64,000 nucleotides of DNA, taken from contig CM047941.1 of NCBI GenBank assembly GCA_026184415.1, positions 1 to 64,000 on the forward strand, read 5' to 3'. Below the pieces are notes generated by a model. It was not told where the DNA came from. It saw only the letters and a program-made list of their open reading frames with translations, and ran no database searches. A program made the translations under genes and the position numbers. The stretch is from Trichothecium roseum. Its lineage: Eukaryota > Ascomycota > Sordariomycetes > Hypocreales. Of this stretch, positions 1 through 9,751 are shown piece by piece. Each line of letters starts with the position of its first letter. Within the stretch, counting starts at the first letter, position 1.

Positions 1-571
1 ATAATATTACACTGACTTTAGGGGTTACCTGACTTTAGGGTTACCTGACTTTAGGGTTACCTGACTTTAGGGTTACCTAACTTTAGGGTTATTATAGGCC
101 CTACGGGCCTAGAGATACTTAGGGTTACCTAACTTTAGGGTTACCCGAGTTTTCGGGTTATTATAGGCCCTACGGGCCTAGAGATACTTAGGGTTACAGG
201 TTTAGGGTTGGGTTAGGTATTAGGTTGATTTTCCTATAGAAGATTTCCATATATTATATAAAAATTCATGAATTTTTAATCTAGGTATTGGGTCGGGTCT
301 GGATTTGGGTCTAGGTTAGGGTCAAGTCTAGGTTAGGGTCAACTTTAGGTCAACTTTAGGTCTAGGTTAGGGTCAACTTTAGGTCTAGGTTAGGGTCAAC
401 TTTGGGTCAACTTTGGGTCTAGGTTAGGGTCAACTTTGGGTCAACTTTGGGTCTAGGTTAGGGTCAACTTTGGGTCAACTTTGGGTCTAGGTTAGGGTCA
501 ACTTTGGGTCAACTTTGGGTCAACTTTGGGTTAGGTTAGCCGTACTACTTACCTTAGCTATACTCTACTAA

Positions 572-639
572 TAGATTTGAAATAGACCTTTTTCAACTAC
601 CTTCTTATATAAAGTTGAAAAAGGTCTATTTCAAATCTA
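572..639. repeat. Perfect 27-bp inverted repeat (hairpin) in the element leader
   Basis: Arms 572-598 and 613-639 are exact reverse complements with a 14-base spacer. The same hairpin, unchanged, is in every copy: left arms begin at 5518, 10373, 15341, 20113, 24885, 29690, 34646, 39417 and 44188, and each right arm begins 41 bases after its left arm. It lies about 510-580 bases upstream of the ORF start, inside the presumed transcript. Its function is unknown; RNA stability, translation control or dsRNA formation are possibilities. Confidence 0.9.
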
Positions 640-1146
640 CTATTATACCTTAACCTTATAGATTACGGTTAGGTATAGGGTAGGGTTAGGTTACTATATA
701 GTTAATATTAGGTATAGGGTCAGGTATAAGGTCACTATACGGTCACTATACGGTTAATATTAGGTTATACGGTCACTATACGGTTAATATTAGGTTATAC
801 GGTCAAGTTCAGGTCGTACAGTCAAGTTCAGGTCACTATACGGTCAATATTAAGTCGTACGGTCTGGTTCAGGTCGTACAGTCAAGTTCAGGTCTATACG
901 GTTAATATTAAGTCGTACGGTCTTCGAATATATATAGACCGATATATAAAGTTATTTTTCCTTACCTTTTACCTCTTATTCCTTACCTCTCTATCTCTTT
1001 ACCTCTTACCTCTTACCTCTTACCTCTTACCTCTTACCTCTTACCTCTTACCTCTTACCTTTTTATTCTTTACCTCTTATTCTTTATTCTTTTATCTTTA
1101 CCTCTTTATTTTCTACCTTTTATTCTTATATAAGGTAGCCTACCCT

Positions 1147-4100
1147 ATGGCTATAGATAACCTAAGCTTCCCTTGCCCAACCTGTCACGGGAGTTATAAG
1201 GATATCCTCGACCATATCCGGAAAAAACACCCTACCGAGCCTTACTCAGACCTAGTCCTCCAACCCCTAGGTCTAACTAGTTGCCCTGAATGCCGTACAG
1301 CCTGCAAAGGCGAACTCGGCGTCAAGTGCCACATGGCCAAGATACACGGCATCAAGGGGGCTTCGAAAACCTCGACTCTACCCCGTACGGCTACAACCAG
1401 GTTCTCCATAGCAGTCTCGGCGGGACCTGCTCACCCACGAGCCCCCAAGGTCACCGCCCTAGGGACCTACAAGAGGCCTGCAGCAACACCCTCCCCACCC
1501 CGCCAACGCTACAGGAAAAACCATCGCACCTATAGCCCGCCGCAGTCCCCCAGCCCCTCGAGAGTCGAGGAGACCCCGTCAGACCCCCCCCAGAGCCCTG
1601 GCACTCCCAGGTCACCCAGGGCCGGGTCGGTCTCCTCTGACCCCTTTGCAAGTCCTAGCCCCGCAAGGAGCCTGGAAGCAGAGACAGCCCCCAGAGCCAG
1701 GTCACTCTCCTCTGACCCCTTTGCAAGTCCTAGCCCCGCAAGGAGCCTGGAAGCAGAGACAGCCCCCAGAGCCAGGTCACTCTTATCAGACCCCTCTGAA
1801 AGTCCCAGACCTGCTGGGGCCCCCAGGGCCGGGTCACTCTCATCAGACCCCTTTGAAAGTCCCAGACCTGCTGGGGCCCCCAGGGCCGGGTCACTCTCAT
1901 CAGACCCCCTTGAAAGTCCCAGACCTGCTGGGGCCCCCAGGGCCGGGTCACTCTCATCAGACCCCCTTGAAAGTCCCAGGCCTCCCAGAGCCCCCAGGGC
2001 CGGGTCACTCTCATCAGACCCCTTTGAAAGTCCCAGACCTGCTGGGGCCCCTAGGGCCGGGTCACTCTCATCAGACCCCTTTGAAAGTCCCAGACCTGCT
2101 GGGGCCCCTAGGGCCGGGTCACTCTCATCAGACCCCTTTGAAACTCCCAGCCCCCAGGCGCTTCGAGCCCTCCAGACCTGCTACTCCCCCAGCCCGTCAG
2201 CTACGGAGCTGGAGAAAGGCCACGCCGACCTCCTAGCCCCGATCCTCGCGAGAGATCCAGTCCAGAAACTCCTTGCCTACTCCAAGGTAAAGGTTCCGGA
2301 CCAGCGGCTCCACGCCCGGCAGGCGGCCTTATTCCAGACGGCAGCTATAAGGCTGGCCAACAGCTTCAGCCAACGCCCTACGGAAAAAGCCCTGCTAGAC
2401 TTCCTCCTCCTACCTCGGGTCATGGCCCTGGGCTTGAAGAAAGGCCAGCTCGCGGCCACCTTACGGGCGTTCCCTTCTATATACCCCCCCATAGAAGGCA
2501 ACGATCAGGACCCAGGCCCCGGCACCAGGATCAACGACCCAGCCAACCAGGCAAGGAGGCTACTGGAAAAGGGGTATATCGGAAGGGCCTCGAAAGCCCT
2601 AACCGACCAGACCCCTATTGCCGCCGCCACCCCCGAGACCCTAGCCTCCCTAAGGTCTAAACACCCCTTAGGCCCAAAACCCCCTTCGGAAACAAGACCA
2701 GCCCGAAACCCGGCCAGCAGATCCAGAAAGAGGCGATCCTCCAAGCCATAGCCTCTATCAACAAGGAAAAGGCCCCGGGCCTCAGCGGCTGGACCAGACC
2801 CCTCCTAGACCTAGCTATAGCTAAGGACAGCCCCGTCGTCGACTTCCTAAGGCTCCTAGCAGATATGATCCGCCAAGGCACCGCCCCCGGCGCCGACCTC
2901 CTCTGTGCCTCCAGGCTCATAGGCTTTGAAAAGTCCGACGGAGGGGTAAGGCCCATAGCAGTAGGGGATATCGTATACAGAGTAGCCACAAAAGCTATCC
3001 TTATCACGAACTACAAAGCCGGAATGCTACTACCCAACCAGCTAGGCGTCGGCAGCCCCGGAGGCGTCGAGCCGGCCATCTTCCTCCTCGAAGAAGCCAT
3101 CTCGAACCCCAAAGCAGGCTATACGAACATAGCCTCCGTCGACCTCTACAACGCCTTCAACGCCCACAGCCGAACAGCTATAGCGGCCGCCACGGCTACC
3201 TACGCCCCCAGCTTCTACAAGGCAGCAGCCTGGGCCTATAACAAACCGTCTCTCCTCATAGTAGAAGACGGGACCGCCATAGCCTCGGCGTCAGGAGTCC
3301 GCCAGGGAGACCCCTTAGCAGCCTTCTTATTTTCCCTCGCCTTCCGACCCACCCTCGAGGACCTCATAAGGCGACTACCTAAGGCGACAATTATAGCCTA
3401 CCTAGACGACCTCTTCGTCCTATCTAAGGCCCAGCCAAGCCTCCTAGCTATTAAAGAGACCTTTTCGAAATCCCCCTTTACCTTAAACCTCAAGAAGACG
3501 AGGGAGACTACCACCCGAGACCTCCGACACGAGGGCCTCGAGGCCTTAGGGACCTTCATAGGCCCTCTAGCCAAGAAGAGAGCCTTCCTGGCGGCAAAGG
3601 TCTCGGAGCTTAAAGAAGCTATCAAGGCCATAGAGAGCTTGCCTAAGCAGTACACCCTGATCCTCCTCAGGGGCAGCGTCCAACTCCTCCTCCGCCACCT
3701 CCTCCGTCAGCTTAACCCCGCATGCCTCCTAGACCTCTGGGAATCAGCCGACAAGCTCATCGTCGAGGCAATAACAACCCTAGTCTCCAGAGGCCTGAAG
3801 GAAAGCCCTAAGGTTAACCCAGACCTCATAGCCCTCCCCGCAAGAGAAGGCGGCCTAGGATTACCAGCTCACAAAGAGCTAGCCCGCGGCCTCTACATAG
3901 CAGCCAAGGAAGCCGCCGGACCTACCTTAGAAGCTATAGGGGTCAAGCTACCTCCTAGCCAGACCAGCCCTATAGCCCTAGCTAGAGAGGTAATGAAGCT
4001 GGCTACGAAAGAGAGGCTAGAAAGGGTCCTGGCTACTCTAGACCCTAACCAGCAAGCCAGCCGGCTAGAAAACGCCGCCTACCTAGGCCGCAAATGGCTC

Positions 4101-4706
4101 GACGTCCTGCCTACGCAAAAACAGCTTATAATCGCGGACAACGAGATCACCGAGGCTATTAGGGCCAGGCTGCTAGTCCCTATCAAGCCCCTAGACCTGC
4201 CTTGCAACGCCTGCGGAGCCAAGGTCAACCTAGGCCACGAGGACGTCTGCCGCGGCGCTAATAGGCGCTGGATCATCAGGCACGACCAGGTTAATAGGGC
4301 TTTCGTACGAGCTGCCGGCTCTAACCCGACCCTAGAAGTCGAGAAAGAGCCAAGGGTATCCGTTACGAACAGCCTCAGGACCGACTTCTCGATAGCCTCG
4401 GGAAACAAGCCCAGCTACTACGACATCCAAATCGTAGCCATTAACAAAGCCGAGGCTAAAGACGACCCATACAAGACCCTCCGAGAGGCTGCACAAGCTA
4501 AAAAACTCAAGTATAGCGCCCTCGGATCGTCTTTCTACCCTATCGTCATCTCGGCAGGCGGCCTTATGGATAAAGAGACGGCGGAAGCCTATAAGGCTAT
4601 CCAGGCCTCGATCGGACCGACTGCGGCTAGCTGGCTAGACACGTCGATCTCCCTAGCCCTACTAAGGACTAGAGCCGGATCGGCTATATCTATAGCTAGA
4701 ATATAG
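1147..4706 (+). pseudogene. Zinc-finger/RT/endonuclease ORF of U1, frameshifted
   Basis: The A-type reading frame should be 3564 bases; this one is 3560. Two C-run contractions (C5 at 2151-2155 where U7 has C7; C5 at 2186-2190 where U7 has C6) together remove three bases and leave a short shifted stretch near the end of the Pro-rich linker. A further missing base in the A/C run at 2676-2684 shifts the frame for good, so the first open part stops at 2751. The RT and endonuclease are open again in the original frame through 4706. The start is the ATG at 1147, immediately after the conserved leader. Domain content is described under U7. The copy is unlikely to give full-length protein unless the indels are sequencing errors. 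Confidence 0.88.
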
Positions 4707-4947
4707 GTAAGCCCGTACGTATAAGAACTTTAGTACTTATAGCTTAAGGGATTTCTTTTCTTTTTCTTTATTCTTTTCTTTTTCTTTTCCTTTATGTTTT
4801 CTTTTTTCTTTTTCTCTTATTATTTCTTTTCTTTTACTTTCCTTTTCTTTATTTCTTAAGTATTTTCTTTTTATTTCTTTTTCTTTAAAATTAAATAGAA
4901 AACCAACTAGCGATAAGCTTTAGATAACTTAATATACCCTAACTTAA

Positions 4948-4965
4948 CCCTAACCCTAACCCTAA
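4948..4965. repeat. Telomeric tract, three CCCTAA repeats (U1/U2 junction)
   Basis: Exact (CCCTAA)3 separates the U1 3' end from the U2 5' end (ATAATATTACCTGAC). The same three-repeat tract follows the other A-type copies, at 14771-14788 and 34076-34093. B-type copies end in a single CCCTAA, at 9747-9752, 19571-19576, 24343-24348, 29114-29119, 38875-38880 and 43646-43651. Further in, all 3' ends also carry a telomere-like TACCCTAACTTAACCC. Confidence 0.95.
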
Positions 4966-7900
4966 TAATATTACCTGACTTTAGGGTTACCTGACTTTAG
5001 GGTTACCTGACTTTAGGGTTACCTAACTTTAGGGTTATTATAGGCCCTACGGGCCTAGAGATACTTAGGGTTACCTAACTTTAGGGTTACCCGAGTTTTC
5101 GGGTTATTATAGGCCCTACGGGCCTAGAGATACTTAGGGTTACAGGTTTAGGGTTGGGTTAGGTATTAGGTTGATTTTCCTATAGAAGATTTCCATATAT
5201 TATATAAAAATTCATGAATTTTTAATCTAGGTATTGGGTCGGGTCTGGATTTGGGTCTAGGTTAGGGTCAAGTCTAGGTTAGGGTCAACTTTAGGTCAAC
5301 TTTAGGTCTAGGTTAGGGTCAACTTTAGGTCTAGGTTAGGGTCAACTTTGGGTCAACTTTGGGTCTAGGTTAGGGTCAACTTTGGGTCAACTTTGGGTCT
5401 AGGTTAGGGTCAACTTTGGGTCAACTTTGGGTCTAGGTTAGGGTCAACTTTGGGTCAACTTTGGGTCAACTTTGGGTTAGGTTAGCCGTACTACTTACCT
5501 TAGCTATACTCTACTAATAGATTTGAAATAGACCTTTTTCAACTACCTTCTTATATAAAGTTGAAAAAGGTCTATTTCAAATCTACTATTATACCTTAAC
5601 CTTATAGATTACGGTTAGGTATAGGGTAGGGTTAGGTTACTATATAGTTAATATTAGGTATAGGGTCAGGTATAAGGTCACTATACGGTCACTATACGGT
5701 TAATATTAGGTTATACGGTCACTATACGGTTAATATTAGGTTATACGGTCAAGTTCAGGTCGTACAGTCAAGTTCAGGTCACTATACGGTCAATATTAAG
5801 TCGTACGGTCTGGTTCAGGTCGTACAGTCAAGTTCAGGTCTATACGGTTAATATTAAGTCGTACGGTCTTCGAATATATATAGACCGATATATAAAGTTA
5901 TTTTTCCTTACCTTTTACCTCTTATTCCTTACCTCTCTATCTCTTTACCTCTTACCTCTTACCTCTTACCTCTTACCTCTTACCTCTTACCTCTTACCTC
6001 TTACCTTTTTATTCTTTACCTCTTATTCTTTATTCTTTTATCTTTACCTCTTTATTTTCTACCTTTTATTCTTATATAAGGTAGCCTACCCTATGGCTAT
6101 AGATAACCTAAGCTTCCCTTGCCCAACCTGTCACGGGAGTTATAAGGATATCCTCGACCATATCCGGAAAAAACACCCTACCGAGCCTTACTCAGACCTA
6201 GTCCTCCAACCCCTAGGTCTAACTAGTTGCCCTGAATGCCGTACAGCCTGCAAAGGCGAACTCGGCGTCAAGTGCCACATGGCCAAGATACACGGCATCA
6301 AGGGGGCTTCGAAAACCTCGACTCTACCCCGTACGGCTACAACCAGGTTCTCTATAGCAGCCCCGGCCGGACCTGCCTACCCACAGGCCCCCAAGATCAC
6401 CGCCCTAGGGACCTGCAAAAGGCCTGCAGCGACACCCTCCCCACCCCGTCAACGCCATAGGAAAAATCATCGTACCTATAGCCCGCCGCAGTCCCCCAGC
6501 CCCTCGAGAGTCGAGGAGACCCCGAGCCCTAGAGCCCCTAGCCCTAGCACCCCCAGCCCTAGACCTGCCGGAGCCCCTACGGCCGGATCGGTCTCCTCTG
6601 ACCCTTTTGCCTCTCCCAGCCCTCCCAGGGCCCTAGGCACAAAGGCAGCCCCTAGAGCTGGGCCACTCTCGTCAGACCCCTTCGAAAGTCCTAGCCCTCC
6701 CAGGACCTCAAGGACAGAAACGGCGCCTACGGTTCCCCCTAGCACCCCCAGCCCTAGACCTGCCGGAGCCCCTACGGCCGGATCGGTCTCCTCTGACCCT
6801 TTTGCCTCTCCCAGCCCTCCCAGGGCCCTAGGCACAAAGGCAGCCCCTAGAGCTGGGTCACTCTCGTCGGACCCCTTCGAAAGTCCTAGCCCTCCCAGGA
6901 CCTCAAGGACAGAAACGGCGCCTACGGTTCCCCCTAGCAGCCCTAGCCCTAGGCGCTTCGAACCCTCTAGGCCCATCACCCCCTCAGCCCGTCGGCCGCC
7001 GAGCTAGAGGCAAGCCACGCCAGCCTCCTAGCCCCTATCCTCTCAAGGGACCCCGTCCAGAAGCTACTGGCCTACTCAAGGTCAAGGTCCCGGATCAGCG
7101 CCTCCACGCCCGCCAGGCCGCCCTATTCCAGACGGCAGCCATAAGGCTGGCCAACAGCTTCAGCCAACGCCCCACGGAAAAAGCCCTGCTAGACTTCCTA
7201 CTCTTACCTAGGGTCCTAGCCCTAGGCCTGAAGAAAAGGTCAACTAGCCGCCACCTTACGGGCGTTCCCTTCTATATACCCCTCTATAGAAGACGACGGT
7301 CAGGACCCAGGGTCTAGCGCCAGGGTCAACGACCCGGCTAGCCAGGCAAAGAGGCTACTGGAAAAAGGGTACATCGGAAGAGCCTCGAAAGCCCTGATCG
7401 ACCAAACCCCCATAGCCGCCGCCAGCCCCGATACCCTAGCTACCTTGAGGTCCAAACACCCTCTAGGCCCTAGGAATCCCTTCGGGGGCAAGACCAGCCC
7501 CAGACCCGGACAACCTGTTCAGAACGAAGCTATCCTCCAGGCCATAGCTTCGATCAACAAGGAAAAGGCCCCGGGCCTAAGCGGCTGGACGAGGCCCCTA
7601 CTAGACCTAGCCATAGCTAAGGATAGCCCCGTCATCAGCTTCCTTAGACTGCTAGCCGACATGATCCGCCAGGGCACCGCCCCCGGCGCCGACCTCCTTT
7701 GTGCCTCTAGGCTCATAGGCCTCGAAAAGCCCGACGGAGGCGTAAGACCTATAGCCATAGGGGATATCGTATATAGGGTGGCCACCAAAGCTATCCTTAT
7801 CACGAACTACAAGGCCGGAATGCTGCTACCTAACCAGCTAGGTGTAGGCAGCCCCGGCGGCGTCGAACCGGCCATCTTCCTCCTCGAAGAGGCCATCTCG

Positions 7901-9751
7901 AACCCCGAGGCAGGCTATACGAACATAGCCTCCGTAGACCTCTACAACGCCTTCAACGCCCACAGCCGGACCGCCATAGCAGCTGCCACGGCCACCTACG
8001 CCCCTACCTTCTACAAGGCAGCAGCCTGGGCCTATAATAAGCCGTCCCTCCTCATAACGGAAGACGGGACTGCCATAGCCTCGGCATCAGGGGTCCGCCA
8101 AGGAGACCCCCTGGCTGCCTTCCTATTCTCTCTGGCCTTCCGTCCTACCGTCGAGGACCTGATAAGGCGGCTACCTAAGGCAACGGTCATAACCTACCTA
8201 GACGACCTGTTCGTCCTGTCAAAGGACCAGCCCAGCCTCCCGGCCATAAAGAGGACCTTCTCGGACTCCCCGTTCACCCTAAACCTCAGGAAAACGAAGG
8301 AGACGGCCACCCAGGACCTCCGTCGCGAGGGCCTGGCTGCCCTTGGGACCTACATAGGCCCCATAGCCAAGAAGAGGTCCTTCCTAGAGGCCAAGGTCGC
8401 CGAGCTAAGGCAGGCCATAAAAGCCATAGAAGGCCTGCCGAAGCAGTATACCCTGATCCTCCTCAGGGGCAGCGTCCAACTCCTCCTCCGCCACCTCCTC
8501 CGCCAGCTCAACCCCGCATGCCTCTTAGACCTCTGGGAGTCTGCCGACAAGCTTATCGTCGAGGCGGTCATAACCCTCGCCTCTAGGGGCCCGAAAGGTC
8601 GTACGGCCAAGGTCAACCAAGACCTTATAGCCCTCCCTGTCAAGGAAGGCGGCCTCGGCCTGCCGGCCCACAAAGAGCTCGCCCACGGCCTCTACCAAGC
8701 AGCCAGGGAAGTAGCCAGACCTGCCTTAGAAGCTATAGGGGTCAAGCTGCGCTCTAGCCAGACTGCCCCTGTCGCCCTGGCTAGAGAGGTCACGAAGCTG
8801 GCCACGAAGGAGAGGCTGGAAAGGGTCCTGGCTACTCTAGACCCCGCCCAGCAAGCCAGCCGGCTAGAAAACGCCGCCTACCTCGGCCGCAAGTGGCTCG
8901 ACGTCCTGCCTACGCAAAAACAGCTTATAATCGCGGACAACGAGATCACCGAGGCTATTAGGGCCAGGCTGCTAGTCCCTATCAAGCCCCTAGACCTGCC
9001 TTGCAACGCCTGCGGAGCCAAGGTCAACCTAGGCCACGAGGACGTCTGCCGCGGCGCTAATAGGCGCTGGATCATCAGGCACGACCAGGTTAATAGGGCT
9101 TTCGTACGAGCTGCCGGCTCTAACCCGACCCTAGAAGTCGAGAAAGAGCCAAGGGTATCCGTTACGAACAGCCTCAGGACCGACTTCTCGATAGCCTCGG
9201 GAAACAAGCCCAGCTACTACGACATCCAAATCGTAGCCATTAACAAAGCCGAGGCTAAAGACGACCCATACAAGACCCTCCGAGAGGCTGCACAAGCTAA
9301 AAAACTCAAGTATAGCGCCCTCGGATCGTCTTTCTACCCTATCGTCATCTCGGCAGGCGGCCTTATGGATAAAGAGACGGCGGAAGCCTATAAGGCTATC
9401 CAGGCCTCGATCGGACCGACTGCGGCTAGCTGGCTAGACACGTCGATCTCCCTAGCCCTACTAAGGACTAGAGCCGGATCGGCTATATCTATAGCTAGAA
9501 TATAGGTAAGCCCGTACGTATAAGAACTTTAGTACTTATAGCTTAAGGGATTTCTTTTCTTTTTCTTTATTCTTTTCTTTTTCTTTTCCTTTATGTTTTC
9601 TTTTTTCTTTTTCTCTTATTATTTCTTTTCTTTTACTTTCCTTTTCTTTATTTCTTAAGTATTTTCTTTTTATTTCTTTTTCTTTAAAATTAAATAGAAA
9701 ACCAACTAGCGATAAGCTTTAGATAACTTAATATACCCTAACTTAACCCTA
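4965..9751 (+). mobile_element. Telomeric retrotransposon copy U2 (subfamily B)
   Basis: Full-length copy from the conserved 5' start to a single CCCTAA. The leader matches U1 apart from repeat counts (three 16-bp TTAGGG-containing repeats). The ORF is B-type: its linker carries two roughly 65-residue Pro-rich repeats instead of the many 19-residue repeats of A, which accounts for most of the length difference. The sequence becomes identical to U1 again from about 8900 to the 3' end. Confidence 0.93.
6093..9505 (+). pseudogene. B-type element ORF in U2, three frameshifts
   Basis: Shares two indels with U4, U5, U8 and U10: C5 at 6979-6983 (C6 in U6/U9) and A4 at 7234-7237 (A3 in U6/U9). The first brings a stop at 7007; the second would restore frame. 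It has a private third lesion, A2 at 7078-7079 where the other B copies have A3. The zinc fingers and most of the linker are open from 6093 to 7007, and the RT plus endonuclease are open to 9505. Because the shared indels occur in several copies, they look inherited rather than random read errors. Confidence 0.88.

Larger units (their letters stand above)
1..4964 (+). mobile_element. Telomeric non-LTR retrotransposon copy U1 (subfamily A)
   Basis: Outermost copy in the window; its first 35 bases carry small indels relative to the other nine 5' ends. Layout, shared by all copies: 16-bp repeats containing TTAGGG (to about 85); two direct copies of a segment with palindrome TAGGCCC-TAC-GGGCCTA (95-111, 164-180) around a TCGGG hairpin (143-158); a minisatellite of GGTTAGGGTCAACTTTGGGT-like units (about 290-535); a perfect 27-bp inverted repeat (572-598/613-639); TATACGGTTAATATTAGG-type repeats (about 660-930); a TTACCTC 7-mer run (about 1001-1059); the ORF (1147-4706); a pyrimidine-rich 3' UTR; and a 3' end of three CCCTAA repeats (4948-4965). 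No poly(A) tail and no LTRs are seen. R2/CRE-type affiliation is inferred from the encoded domains. Confidence 0.93.

Noticed and set aside
290..540. CRISPR-like array in the regularly repeated leader
   Set aside because: No unique spacers; it is a telomere-like minisatellite inside a eukaryotic retroelement.
1646..2236. Overlapping + strand frame rich in Pro/Gly/His in the A-type linker
   Set aside because: An out-of-frame reading of the 57-bp minisatellite, whose length is a multiple of three so all frames stay open.
6476..6979. 167-residue open frame on the - strand, repeated in every B copy
   Set aside because: It is the antisense of the Pro-rich linker repeats; Gly/Leu-rich repetition follows from the codons on the + strand, and no start context or homology supports it.
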